Origin: Lachnospiraceae bacterium
GTDB taxonomy: Bacteria > Bacillota > Clostridia > Lachnospirales > Lachnospiraceae
DNA length: 64,000 nt
Direction of reading: 5' to 3'
Assembly: GCA_017540605.1 (NCBI GenBank)
Contig: JAFYAS010000026.1
Span: 62,001-126,000 of the forward strand
Below are positions 8,643-23,600 of this stretch, piece after piece; positions within the stretch are counted from its first letter, which is position 1, and every line of letters begins with the position of its first letter. The position numbers and the translations under genes were made by a program. Below the pieces are notes generated by a model, which worked only from the letters and a program-made list of their open reading frames with translations, ran no database searches and was not told the origin of the DNA.

Positions 8643-11600
8643 TTACTTGACTGTAACCTTAACCTTCTTGGCATATCCGTTTTTAGCATATATCCAGATA
8701 ACTGTTGAACCCTTCTTCTTGGCAGTTATCTTTCCATTCTTGTCTACGGTTGCAACAGTCTTGTTTGTAGATGCATATCTAAACTCAGTTGTATGTGCAT
8801 CTGTAAGCTGCTTTTTCTTCTTGTCAACAAGTACAGTTAGCGCTTTGATCTTCGAGGTCTTACCCTTCTTAAGAGTAAGTGATTTACTGCTCTTTAAGGT
8901 TATCGACTTAACATTGGTAAACTTGGTATTCTTAACACCTACAATGTGAGCTGTGATAGACTTACCGATCACTACCTTATTGCCGCCGATATTCCTGTAA
9001 GCACTTACATAAACCTTGAAATTCTTCTTAAGCTTCAAAGCCTTGCTGTTGATCTTATTGATCTTGGCTGTTACAGTATTTGCTTTCTTGATGGTCTTTG
9101 TAGCCTTGGTAGTGAACTTGCTTCCACAGTACTGTACAAATATATCATAGCCATCTGCATAGCTTACCTTACCCCAGGTTACATTGATGTTCTTTCCTAC
9201 CTGATCAACCTTCAAGCCTTCGTTGATCTTAAATGTAGTAGTCTCAACCTTTGCAGGGGCAGTATATTTCACAATCTCAGCCTGGATCTCTTTTTCTTTT
9301 TCAGATATTTCAGGATCCTGTGACTGAGGTGCCTCTGTGGTTTCTGTTGTCTCAGTTGTTTTGGGAGCCTCAGTTGTATCAGGTACCACAACAGGGGTAT
9401 CAGGTACTACTATCGGCTTGTCCCAACCAAGTACATAAGTAGAGAACTTTCTTGCGTAGATAATAAGTGTAGCTCCGTTGTCCTTGAACTCACAATGCTC
9501 TCCTGTTGTACCCTGAGGTATTTCATCAACTCCACCATCATGATATCTGTAAACCACAAGATTCTTGTGTGAACGCTGCTCTTCGGTAAGAGCTATCTTA
9601 AGAGCCAGGAGATTGGGTGTCTCTTTAAGCAATGAGCTTACCTTATTGCTGTTGACGTCTATTACTTCTTTGATGATCGAGATATCAAGGATCATTCCGA
9701 TATCCTTTCCGGAATTCTCAGCCTTTGAAATAAGTCCCTTTTCAGATGAAGGTACATCTGCGATACCTGTTGCATTAAGAGTGATATTAACACTTCCGCC
9801 ATTTAGAACCTTGATCTGATCATCCTTTGTAATACCTAAGTCATCCTTATCTACCAGGTTTTCATAATCCATAAGCTCATCCATACCTTCGATAACTGTC
9901 TTTGGAGCATTCACTACATTGACAGCTGTAGAAAGGTCTCCGATATTTGAGCCCTCGTTTACAACCTTGCCCTTGTTGTCGACAGGTGCATTGAAGCTGT
10001 TGTCACTCATGATACCATTGTTGGTCACAGGCTTATTGATCTCGGTATCGGAAATACTTCCGTTGTTGGTCACGCCAACATCAATACTACCGCCACTCAT
10101 GGTTTTGTTGTTGGTGATAGATCCGTCACCGCCTACAGTACCCTGGTTGTTGATCTTTCCGTTATTGACAAGTGTTCCGTCTACATCAAGCTTCACATTA
10201 TCTGCGACCTTCAATGTCGAATTCTTGTCAACTACAAGCTTGATATCATCAGGTACGGTTATATCATTCTTAACAGTCACATCATTTATTATATGAACCT
10301 CACCTGATCCCTCTGAAAGTGCAGTTTCAAGAGAACCATACTTCATATAGCCGTCAGCTGCTTTATAGCTTGTCTCCTGCTCGCTGTTTTTAAGCCACTT
10401 AGCATAAACAACCGTATCCTTCTGGATAGCAGTATCAAAATCATACAGTGTATCCATGTTTTCATCTGTGTACCAGTTTACAAATGTATGATCTGCATCC
10501 TTGGGATAAGCAGGTCTTGTTGCCTTGTTGCCTCGAACTATTGTCTGAGCTGCTATCTGAGTTCCTACATTCATCATATTGAAGGTGAACTGATAGGTAA
10601 TAGCATTACCCTCATTGTCATTAAATGTTGCATTGGAATCGAGATTGTCAACATCTCCGCTTACATCCGTTCCTTCAACTGATCCGTTGTTGATAAGATC
10701 ACCCTTGATGTCACTGTTCTTTATAGCACCCTCGTTGATTACCGTCGAATCACCATCACCAACCTTGGTATTTTCAAGCTCTCCTGTAGGTTGATTGGTA
10801 ATATTTCCGGTTACCTTGGATTCATTGCCCTCAGAACCCTTGTAGGTTCCGGAATTATCCAGGTTACCGTTTACATCTGTATCTACGGCTTCTCCATTAT
10901 TCAAAAGATCACCATTTACAGTACATCCGTCTATGCTACCGTTGTTTTCTACATTGCCAAGCGTCACATCATCAATAGTACCTGTAGCTCCATTGATCGT
11001 TTTGCCGCCGACTGTAGAGGTGTTATTTTCTGTGCTCTTGAAGGTTCCGTTGTTGGTAAGATCTCCATCCACATCTGTGTCAGAAATAGTACCACCATTG
11101 ATTACATTGCCCTTTACATCAGCACCGGAAACATTGCCGGAATTATCAAGATCACCATCAACTGTTGAGTCTTTTAATGTACCGGAATTGTCAAGATTTC
11201 CGGAAACAACTGCATCAGATATAGTTCCGTTATCATTATTGGTCACATCACCCACAATGCTTGTGTTGCTTATGTTTCCACCGATATTGTCTAAGTCACC
11301 CTTCACATCAGAATTGGTCACTGTACCATTGTTGGTTACATCACCATTTACATCATCACCGGTCATAGTACCATTGTTGGTCACATCACCGTTTACATCT
11401 ATACCATCAACATTTCCGTTGTTGGTCACAGGGCTGTTGACAGCAGACTTATCGCCCTCTCCCTTGATAGTACCATTGTTGATGATAGGATCATTGCCTT
11501 CGGTATTGTCAAGGGAACCTGTCTCTGAAACCTTCAATGTAGTTCCTTCATCTACAGTAAGGCTTGTGCCCTCAGGTATAACAAGAGACTTTGTGATCTC

Positions 11601-14600
11601 AGTGTCATTTTTAATAGTTATTTCCGTAGGCTTAGGATCAGCTGCTAAGGCTTCTTCAAGTGAACCATAGTTTGTATTACCCGCAGTATCCTTCCACATA
11701 GTCTCCTGATCATCAGCGCATAACCATTTTGCATAGAGAATCAAATCTTCTGTTACAACCTTATCGAAGTCATACTTTTTGCTAAGTGCTGCATCTACGA
11801 ACCAATCAGCTACGATCAGTCCTGCCTGATCATCAATGATCCTTGAAGGCTTTTCAACCCTTCCGCCCACAACTATCTCTTGTGATTCAATAGGATCTCC
11901 ATAAGCTCCAAGGTCAAAGGATACGGTTCTTGTAGCATTGTTAATATTTCCTGTTACTGTACCATCGGTGATGGTATTTGACATGGTTCCTTCATTGTTG
12001 ATGTCACCACCAACAGTTGCGGGATTCTTCGGATTATCACTACCAAAGGTTGCATTCTCATCATTATCAACATTGCCGCCTACATTGGTGTTGGTAGCTG
12101 ATCCCTTGTTGTCAAGATCGCCAACTATCTCTGAGCCATTTATAACAGCATCCTCGTTGTTGGTCACATTGCCATCAATAGATGAATCTTTAATAGTGCC
12201 ATTATTTGTGGTCTCACCCTTGATATCAACATCCGTTATGGTTCCGTTGTTTGTGATAGGGCTATTGATTGCAGGTTTGTCCCCTTCATTATCTCCCTTA
12301 ATAGTACCATTGTTGATAATAGGATCATTGCCCTCGGTGTTGTCAAGAGAACCATCCTCAGATATTTCCAAGGTAACATCCTCGTCTACAGTAACCGTAG
12401 TGCCTTCAGGTATAACAAGAGGCTTTGTGATCTCTGTGTCATTCTGAATGATGATACTTGCAGGGTTAGGATCTGCCTCTAATGCTTCTTCAAGAGTTCC
12501 GTAATGATCCTCACCCTCAGTATCAGTCCATTTAGCCTCCATGGTGGTATTAGAAACCCACTTAGCATAGAGTGTGGTTTCAACCTCTACTGCAAGAGTA
12601 AAGTCATAAGCATTAGTCTTAGCTTCATTGGTATACCATCCTTCGATGATCTGATCCTCGTAGCTTGCTCTGGCAGGCTTTGTAACCTTTCTGCCCTTTT
12701 TGATAGTCTCATCAGGAATAGTTACAGCATCATTACCGGTCACGAAGTGTACAGTTACCATATCGAAGTTGGTTTCGCCATCTCCGGTGGTCTCACCTTC
12801 GACATTGGTATTGTCCATCTGACCTTCATTATAAACATTACCTTCAATATCATTATGTCCGTCTTTGCCGGTACCAATGATCTTGCCGTAGTTTATGATC
12901 ACACTTGAGTCAGGAACCTCGATACTACCGTTCTCTTCTATGGTCACGGTCACACCCTTGTCGATAATGAGCTTTGTATTCTCAGGAACCTCAAGAACCT
13001 TATCAATAGTCATGTCGTTTTGGATATGTATCTCAAACATACCATCCTCTGTAGCAGGCTCCTTGTCCTTAAGCTCATCAAGTATCTCTTCAAGAGTTCC
13101 ATACTGCTTTTCGCCATTCTCGTCCACATAAGAAGACTGATCTTCAGTATCTACGGGATCCGGTGTTTCCTCAGAGGCTTCAGCCAATTTCCATGTAGCC
13201 TTGAATGTAAGATCTGTACAGGTACCTGAAACGATCTTTACATTTATGGTGGGTCTCTTAAGGGTATCACCGATCCAACCGATAAACTCATAGCCTTCCT
13301 TAACAGGATTGTTGAGTGAGAAGGTTTCGTCATCAGCTGTAAAGCGCGTTCTGTTCATGCTTCCTGTAACCTTGCCGCCATCAAGATCGGTGACAAGCTT
13401 ATATACAGCTGCATCCCAATCAGCAACAACACTGATATTTCCGGTGGTGTTTGCAGGTATGGTAAATGAATTTCCTTCAAGCTTTGTGGGAGCCCCACCT
13501 GCTATTGAAACATACCAGCCGTCAAATGCGTCACGACCTCTCTTTACTGTATTCAATGTTACAGTCTGATCAATGCTCTTCCTTGCATAGAATGAAGGAT
13601 TGTCAAAGGCAGCATCCGCAAGCTCTCCATGCTTATAGTCATAGTTGATCTTGTAGGTCTCCTGCTTAATATAAACAGTGAACTCAGATGAGCCGTCATC
13701 AGCTATCTTTCCTGAAAGAACATTGACCTTAGTTTCATCTATAGAGTAGAAACAATTAGGATCTGTTTCAGCCATGTATCTTGTAATAACATCGCTCTCC
13801 ATATTCAGAGTAATATTCTCATCTGTATTTGCGGCAAATTCCATAACCTTCGGTTCATCAGTATATTTACCGTTAACCTCATAGAATACATTGAGCTTAG
13901 CTGTGGTTTCGGCGGGTGCCCAGGTAGCCTTATAGCTTCTGTTTCCTGTGGAATTCTCAGGGATCACAAGATTTGAGATAGCAGCCTCAAGACCTGTTCC
14001 TGTCCATCCCATAAATGCATAGCCTTTCCTTGAAGGATTGGGAATAGATACTTCTGTTGCCCTTGTATAGCCTGTAGGCACTTCATAATTCTCGGGCCAT
14101 GCTCCACCATCCAGATCAAAGCTCAGCTTGTAGTCTATGTAATTCCAAACTGCAACCATTGTGATATCTCCAGTGGTGCCCTTGTTGATCACATAGGTCT
14201 TCTTGGCATCAGCGTCTGTTTCATTATTCTTTCTCCAGCCAAGGAAGTTTGATCCTGCAAGCTCAGGATTCTTTAGAGTGATATTCTCTGTCTCAATATC
14301 ATAGGTAGAAGGGTTGGTCTTGCCATTTGGAAGTAATCCACCATTCAATATATATTCGATACCATACTTGTCAGTGTCCCAGGTTGCAGTATATTCTGCG
14401 GTCTTCTTAACTTTTGTTACAAGCTTGCTATATCCATAGCTTGTCTGGTGATATCCGACAGCAGGTTCAAAGTCATAAGAAGGAATAACAGCATCGAAAT
14501 CAAGATTTTCAAATACCTGATCTGTTTCGCCGTCCTTTGCATGTGTACCGGGCTTGATGGTCACAATGTATTGAGCCTTTAAGTAAACCTTAAGCTTCAT

Positions 14601-17600
14601 TGAACCATCTCTTGTAATACTTGCACTTAAGACATTGTTTGTGTTGTTCTCATCAAATACATATGTACACTGAGAAGACTTTTCTTCGTTGATACCTTCA
14701 ACAATAGTTTCTACAGCAAGCTTATCTGCATCAGTCACACTCACCAAGGTAGCTGTGGTTCCTGTCCTTTCTGTATCAGATGCTGTTGCTGTCTCACTAT
14801 AGCTTCCGTCAACAGGATCCTGATAGAAGTATTCTACCGTATATGCAGTGTTATCGTTGGGAGTCCACTGTGCATAAAGGGTAATGCTTCCACCCTCCTC
14901 TGACACAAGGTTGATGACCTCTGCTGCGTCCGTATAAGCATCCCCGGTGCCGTTAGCCTTAGTTGTCCACTTATCAAAGGTATAGCCGGTTCTTATAAAG
15001 CTATTTGCTGTCAGTGCCTTAGCTACATCATAAACCATAGAAAGATCTTCCATAGTTCCGGTTGCTTCCTCTGAGTTCTTGTCAAAGCTTATAGAATATG
15101 CATTGGCTGTCCACCTTGCTACTACTGTCTTATCCTCTGTGAAGGTCCATGATGTAATAGCAGGGGTTCCGTCAGCATTTACTATCTTGGTATCTCCAAG
15201 GAAGTAGCCGTTGAAGGTGTAGCCTGTTCTTGAAGGTGCGGTAACATCGGATAAAGCAGCGTCATAGGTCACATTGAGAGTTCCGCTTCCACCTGTTCCG
15301 TTGTTGTCATCAAGTGTCAAGGTATAATTCTTTGCTGTCCATTTTGCTGTAAATGTGATCTCAGCTTCATCAACAGCTGTAAGATTTTCTACATTGGCCT
15401 TGTCAGCATAGGTATTATTGTTGTAGGTCCATCCTGCAAAACCATAACCGGCTCTTGCATATTTATTCTCAGGAAGAATGTTTGCAGGATCCTTGTAATT
15501 AAATGTAAAGCTTGCATCAGCCATAGTACCCGTAACCTCTGAGGTACCTGCAGCAGTATTCTTATCAAACTTTACAGTAAATGTATGAGGTCTCCATATT
15601 GCATAAAGGGTAACGGATGATCCGTTTTCCGATACAAGATTCTGTACTGAAGCCTCGTCGGCTAAGGTGTCGCCGGTACCGGAAGCCTCAGTATTCCAAC
15701 CTGTAAATGTGTAGCCTGTTCTTGCAAATGTATTCTTTGTAAGTGTTGTTGCGGCATCATAGGTGAAACCTGTCTGATCGGCCATAGTACCTGTCACGGT
15801 ATCCTCTGTATTCTTGTCGTACTTAACAGTATAGGTATTGGGAATCCAAACAGCCTTTAATGTTGCATTGGCAGTTCTATCCCAGGCCTTGATACCGGCA
15901 CCTGTATTATCGATATACTTTGTTCCGGTGTTTGTTCCATCGGTTGTATAACCGTTAAAGGTATATCCTGTCTTTGAAGGAAGGGACTCAATCTGCGCTA
16001 TCTTATCGTCAAAGTAAACAGTTGTGCTTGCTGTGCCTTCAGTTGTAGCAGCATTTCCATCCAATGTAACAGTGTAAGAGATCTTATCCCACTGTGCATA
16101 AAGAGTAATGCTTCCATTGTTGGTGTCAACAAGGTTGATTACCTCAGCCTTATCGGAATAAGGAATTCCTATACCGTCTGCCTTGGTATTCCAACCTGTA
16201 AATGTATAACCGTCACGGGTATATACATTCTCGGTAAGATTTGCAGCCAAGTCATAGGTCATGGATTCATTATCCATAGTGCCTACTACATTGCTTGAAC
16301 CCGTTCCCTTGTTCCTGTCAAATACAATGGAATAGCTGTTGGCAGTCCATGCAGCAGTGTAGGTTCTATTTTCCTTTACGCCCTCAGTATATTCATTAGT
16401 CACAAATTCAGTAACAGCTCTGTGATATCCGGTTGCTGCAGCAAATGAATGTGAAGGAGTAAGCTTATAATCCCAATCAACCTTTGTTGTGCTATCAGAT
16501 ACTGCACTCTGTGCTGCATGTGAGCCAGGAGCATAGGTGATGGTATATTGAAGCTTAAAGTAAACCTTAAGTACAGTAGCCCCTGTTCTGTCTATAGTAC
16601 CTGAAAGGATCTTTGACTCGTTATTTGAATCAAATGCATAATCAGAGGTTCCTGTATAGGTAGAAACAGGAAGTTTATCATATTCTGTTACAGCACATTC
16701 TGACGCTGTAGTTCCGGTTCTTGATACCTCGTTCTTCTTTTCAAAGGTTCCATCAGTCTCCTTCTGATAGTAATATTCCACCTTATAAGAGGTATTCGTA
16801 TTCGGCGTCCACTGAGCATAGAGGATGATGCTTCCGTTATTGGTGGAAACAAGATTCTGAACCGAATGCTTATCAGTGTAAGCAACACCCTGTTCATTAT
16901 CATTAGGTGAAGTAAGTGTATTCCATCCTGCAAAGGTATAACCTGTTCTTACAAAGGCATTCTCAGTAAGAGTTGCCACAGTATCATAGGTTATCTCTTG
17001 ATCAGCCATAGGTATAGCCGCTTCTGTTTCTGATGCATCGGTAAAGTTCTTGTCAAATACAACCTTGTAGGTTATAGGAGCCCATTTTGCGTAGAGATCA
17101 ACTGTAGCTCCTGAAACAGCAGAAAGATTACTAACCTGCTCTTGATCTGTGTGTACTACATTTCCACTTTCTGATGTTGCCCAGCCTATAAAAGTGTAGC
17201 CTGTCTTTTCAAAAGCATTGGCTGTAAGAGTCTGTGCCTCGTTATAGGTAAAGCTCTGGTCTGTCATAGAGCCGCTTGTAGAACCATTGCCGTGGAATCT
17301 TACCTCATACCCGTTGGCTGTCCACATTGCAAAAAGCGTTGTGTCCTCGGATTTATCCCAGGCTTTTGCACCGGTACCATCCGGATTGATATATTTTGTT
17401 TCTGTATCTTGTCCGTCTCTGTAGCCACCAAATGTATAGCCTGTCATTGTGGGTGCTACAAAACTGCCTTCATTTCCTGCATATATGTAAGAGTTTGATC
17501 CATAGGTTGCAGTAGCTGTTTCTGATCCGCCCACTGCACCAACACCTCTGTTAAATGTTACAGTATAGGTCTTCGGTGTCCACTGAGCATAAAGGGTTAA

Positions 17601-20600
17601 ATCTCTGTGAGAAGGTACATTATTGGCAAATGATGCGCCATCGGCATAGCTAGTACCGGGAGTTTCTGTGGTAGGTGTCGGTACCGTATTCCAGCCTGCA
17701 AAATCATAGGTGGTTCTTGTGAATGCATTGGCTGTTAGAGCGGCTGATGTATTATAATTTATGGTCTGAGAAGACATTGTTCCTGTTGCATCATCAGCAT
17801 TCTTATTAAAGGTAATGACAGTCTTTGCAGTCTCCCACTTTGCATGGTAGGTATAGTTTGTCTTAGTGTTTGTATTTAACTGTATAAATCGTGTATTCTC
17901 ATCTTCTAGATTAGTATACCATCCAACAAATTGACTACCTATCTTTGTAGGTGTAGGAAGGAGGGCAAAGTTACTTGTCTCAACCGTATAGGTTATGGTA
18001 GCTGTTGCTCCATTTTTAGTATATGTCGGAGAAGTAGTCAGCTCACCAAAATTGAAGGTATCAGGGAATACCGCTCCCTCTCCGCCATCAAGAGTTACAC
18101 TATAATCTATAGCTGTCCAGGTTGCAGTATATGATCTGTCACCTGTAGAACCGGTTGCTATGGTCACTGATGTGGTTGCATCATCTAACCCTGTACCTGT
18201 CCAGCCTGCAAATGTATAGCCGGCTTTAGTAGGGTTGATGAGTGTAATATTATCTGATTCTATATTGTAGCTTACAGGATTTGAACTTTCACCAAAGCTA
18301 CCGTCATTAAGTGAGTAGCTAATAGTATAATTGATAGGTGTCCAAACTGCGGTATAGGTTCTATCTTCTTTTACTGTAGTTCCATATTGTGTGGAGGCAA
18401 AATCAGTATCAAGTCTGGTATAACCTGTTGCTGCAGTAAATGAATGTGAAGGAGTAAGTGCTCCCCAATCAACCGTTTCACTACTGCTTGTTTCGCCAGC
18501 AGCTGCGTGATCACCGGGTTCATAGGTGATAGTATATTGGAGCTTAAAATAAACCTTAAGTACTGTTGATCCATCAGCATTTATAGATGCTGAAAGCACA
18601 TTGTTAGAGTTTAATTCATCAAATATATAAGTATTGCCGCCTGTGTAAGTAACATTTGGAATCTTGTCATCATCTGTTACTCTTGCTGTAGTTAAGGTTG
18701 TTCCGGTTTCTGTATCACTATCATTGGCATCTGCCGGATATTCGCCGGTTAAGGCATTCTGATAGTAATACTTAACAGTATATTCGGTATCGGTAGCGGG
18801 ATCCCACTTAGCATATAGATTGATTTCTCCGCTCGCTGAGGATGTAAGATTTATCACAGAATCTTCGTTGGTATATACAACGGGCGCATCTTCTAAATCC
18901 GATGTAGTCCAGCCTGCGAATGTATAGCCGGTTTTGCTGAATCCATTGTTTGTTAGATTCTGGGGTACATCATAAGTAAAGCTCTGATCCTCCATAGAAC
19001 CGCTTGTTGGATCATTCCCATGGAACTTAACGGTATATGTGTTAGCATTCCATTTAGCAAAGAGGTCAATCACTCCTTCTGATGTTGAAGAAAGATTGCT
19101 CACGGATTGATTATTGGTGTATTCCACATTACCTTCTGCTGATGTAGCCCAACCAGCAAAAGTATAGCCTGTTTTTGTAAATGCGTTAGTTGTGAGATTT
19201 TGTGATATTTCATACACAAAGCTCTGGGAATTCATAGAGCCTTCGCCACCGTTTGCATGGAAATTTACAGTATATCCGTTAGGAGTCCATACTGCAAAAA
19301 GATTTACAGTACCGTCATTTGTTGTAGTAAGATTATTCACAGATTGATTATTGGTGTATTCCACATCGCCCTCTGATGATATAGCCCAACCAGCAAAGGT
19401 ATACCCCTCTCTGTTAAATCCATTTGTTGATAAGTTTTGAGGATCTCCATATGTAAAAGCTTGATCTGAAATATCGCCTGTAGCATTTTCAGCGTTCCTA
19501 TTAAAATGAACAGTATAGCTAATACCTGTCCATTTTGCAAAAAGATCAGTGTTACTTGCTTTTATCCATTTACTATCACTATCTGTATAATTGGTAGCGC
19601 TCGCAATTGGTGAACCATTTGCATTGATAACCTGTGTTCCTCCACCGGACTCTTCTGTATAATAACCACCAAAAATATATCCATCCTTAGTAGGCAGTGA
19701 AGTGATAGGGGTAACCACCTCGTTGTATGTCACGTTTTTTGAAACCTGATTCTCTGAATCATTATATAAAGTTAGTGTATATTGAATAGGTGACCATACA
19801 GCATACAGATCCACTGTTGCTCCCTGAGTTGTTGAAAGATTTGAAACTGTTGTACCGGGATCATAATTTATTCCCTGTCCATTTTGAGCAGTATTCCAAT
19901 TTGTTAACGTATAACCCTCTCTTGAAAATCGATTTGATGCTTCTAAATCAAAATCAGCACCATATGAAATTGTACCATCAGGATCATAAGGTACATCACT
20001 TCCGTAATTGCTATGATAAATCACATTGTATGTAATAGGTGTCCATCTTGCATAAAGAACTACAAGTCCATCATTTGCTGTAGTCAAGTTGGTTACTTCT
20101 TGTTGATCATTATAGTTAGAATATTCGTTACCAGAGGGATTAATATTCCAACCTGCAAAGGTATAACCAGTCCTACTGAATCCATTTTCTGTTAACTGCT
20201 GCTGATTTCCATAGGTGAATTGTTGGTTAACCATTGTGCCAATAGCATCTTCTGCATTTTTATCAAATGATACATTATAGGTGTTTGGTGTCCACCTTGC
20301 AGTATAAATAGCATCTGCTGTCGCTGTTACACGGTTTTCATTGGGTAAGGCTACAGTAAAATCAGTTGCTGCTCTATGATATCCGGTCGCTGCATCAAAT
20401 ACCTTTGAAACTACATAAGTTTCATTTAAGAACTTGTTTTCAACCACATCCTGAGCGCCGGCAGCTGCGTGAGCTCCGGGTTGATAAGTAATAGTGTACT
20501 TAGGCAGATAATATACCTTGAAGGTGGTTGATCCATCACTCTTCATAGTAGCCGTAGTAACAGGTTCGTATTCGGTATCTCCTGCAATAGCATCGTTTAT

Positions 20601-23600
20601 GATGGTAGTATTATCGCAATAATCGTAGGTACAGCTATTACTTGTTTGCTTAGTTGATATAGCGTTTGTCCAAGCAATTAGTCCTTTAAGAGTAGTCAAC
20701 ACATTTGTAATATCTACACTTTGACCTGTAACATATTGATTATATGTTGCAGTACCTACAGCAATTGGGATAGTTGTAGCTGTATCTAAAGTTCCGTCAG
20801 TTTTTACAAAGTTAAGCTCAACATTATAGGCAACCTTAGTGGGCTCCCACATAGCATAAAGAACTATATCCTTACCAAGATATCTTTGATCATATTGATG
20901 ATAAGAATAATATGCCGTATTGGCAGTCTCTATAGTTCCAATAGATACATAATTATCTCCGTTCTTGATCTTATATCCCCTAAAGGTATAACCCGGTCGA
21001 GAAGGTGTACCAAGTGTAATATCGGCATCAAGGAAACTGAAAGATGTAGGCAGGGAGCTTGTGATAGATGAATTAGCATCAGCAAATTCTACAGGTGTAG
21101 TTGTAGCAGTAGCTCCTGAATCATAACGACAATCCTTCACAACTATATTGGACACAGGTGCCCATATCGGATAGAAGGATACGATACCGCTTACAGCTTT
21201 ATCCTTATAATCATCCGACGCCGCGCCTTCATTATCTATTGAGACAACATCGGCATTATTCGGATTTGAAGTATATTCTCCGACAGCTTTTCTTGCTCCA
21301 TTTTTATAATCATCAATAGTAAGCTCTTTTCCAACAGACCAGCCTCCAAATTGAAGATCTGATTCCCAGCCGTAATCGGAATAAGTGTATCTTCCATTGA
21401 CAACACTTCCACCGGAATAGAAATTATCTATATTCGGAAGTGTTGTTGCCACATTATTCTTGGGACCGATCCAAGAATGTGATTCCTCTCCCTCCCAGGT
21501 CCATTGCTTTTCTAGTATAGTCTTCGTATCTGATCCGGTGTTGGGATAATGATCCTTATAATCAAATTTGGTCTTTAATCTTATGGTATAGCTTGTATCC
21601 CATTGTGCATAAAGATTGATTGTGGCTCCGTCATTTCCAAGGTCAGGAATCCTTGCGCCACCTTCGTATGCTGTTCCACTGCCATTACGTACCGTATTCC
21701 AACCGTTAAATAAGTAGCTCTCATTACTTAGATTGTTATCCGATTCCAAGAACAGATCACCAATCTTAGCGGAAGTAACAGTTTTTACGAGTGTAGTATC
21801 ATTGGCATCACTATTTCTATAATAATTTATAGTATAAGACTCATTGGCTGTTGACACTACAAAAGCAGGCTTTTTATATTTCACATCCGAATCTCTGGGA
21901 ATAACGATTCTATTTACATCTTCTGTTGATAATATCAGTCCCTCATTTTGAGCTCCGCCGGTATCAACACCCGCATTTGTATAATACTTAAGAGTCCATG
22001 CAGAGCCCTGTTTTGCGCTACTTGAACTAAATATGTTTAATGGTATCTCATAAATAACATCAGTTTTAATATTTGCTGTAAGCTTTCCACCTTCTTTGGT
22101 AATGGTGAAATAATGCTTATTAGAATCTGTATTTGCAGCTCCAAGAGCATTGTATGCCGCAATTCCCTCATCATCGATTGAAAGCTCCGGTCCATTTTCT
22201 TCAGGCTCACAAAGAAGCTCTACTGTGACAGAGTCGTCATATACCGGGTATAAATCTATGATATGAGTATATTCTCTGTTATGATAATCCTTTGTTGAAC
22301 CCGCTAAGACTCTTTCGTCTAACACTAAAGCATCATTTCTGTCGATATATACATAATCATTGTGATCTTTAACAAGATCACTTGCGCTTCCTTCGAATGA
22401 AAAACTATTGATCAACCAACCCTTTACATCCTGAAGCTTTTCCGCTTTTACATCATCTGCGTATCCTTTTATTGTATTAGAAGGGACAGTATCGCCTATC
22501 TGATAGGTGTCCGCCATCACTTCATAATCGCCCTGATTATCCTGAGTCGAATTTCCCTCATGAATCCTAAGCTTATAATCATTCTTAACCCAATTGGCAT
22601 AAAGGTTAAGCTGAAGGTAGGATTGATCATTTTCTTTCTTTAAACCATCAACTGTTCGAGCATAGTCCTTAGCATCCTCCCATGATTGATCTGCCAAAGC
22701 AAGGTTCTGATCATAGCGTAATAATTTGTTGTATATATTGCTGGAACTATTGCCAAAATCGCTGTTATCATAGGTGTAATACTGATCAACACCGGTTTCT
22801 GAATCTCCTCTTTCAGAATCATAAATAGTTCCTGTCAAAGAGGTATTATCGTACCAACCATTCAAATGATAACCTATCTTCGTCATAGAATGGAGCTTGC
22901 CGTTATCGGTTTCTATTTCCTTGTTTCCATAGAGAATAACGTTGGCATCATTGGGACTTTCACCAACTGTCCAAAAAGGTGTGGAATATGCATTATCTGC
23001 CATCTGATGATAGACAGGCGTTTTTGTATCAGTTGCATCATAGTGATATACAATATTGTATCTCTTTACATCCCACTTAGAATCGACGATCAATATATTT
23101 CTGTTTATTGTTTTTTTTGTTGAAGACTTTACAATATAAGAACCGTTGCCTGTCTCAACATTTCCTTCGGTTTCAACAAGGCCATTATAGATAGTCGTAT
23201 TATCCTTTGGATTTTTGTTGAATTTTGCTTCTTTTGAAACTGCTTCAACATTGGTATCCGTATATGGAATAAATGACATAGGAACATAACCGGTATCGCC
23301 GGGGGAAACCATAGTTCCTATTTCAGGCAAAGAGACAGGTGTATCTTCGCTCAAAAATGGATAGTTATACTTTAATTCGTCCACTTTTTTAGCATACAGA
23401 ATATGGAAATTATCAAAATATGCAGTATCAACATATTCATCAACCTTGAAGTCTCTGTCATATTTAATGGCATAAGCTCTTAGGAAGGTAGGAGTTGTTA
23501 CTGTAGATGTTTGCTTATTTTCCTTGGTAGTACTATCAAAATCATATTGCTTTCCTGTGAATATAATCTCCTTTCCACGGAAATAGTCAGTGTTTGCTTT

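Noticed and set aside
9900-13170. RTX calcium-binding nonapeptides or autotransporter passenger
   Set aside because: The unit is 15 residues without GGxGxD, and there is no beta-barrel translocator; a Gram-positive signal peptide is present.
9900-22900. CRISPR array or satellite DNA because of regular periodicity
   Set aside because: The repeats keep one open reading frame, vary by codon and have no constant repeat/unique spacer structure; they are protein repeats.
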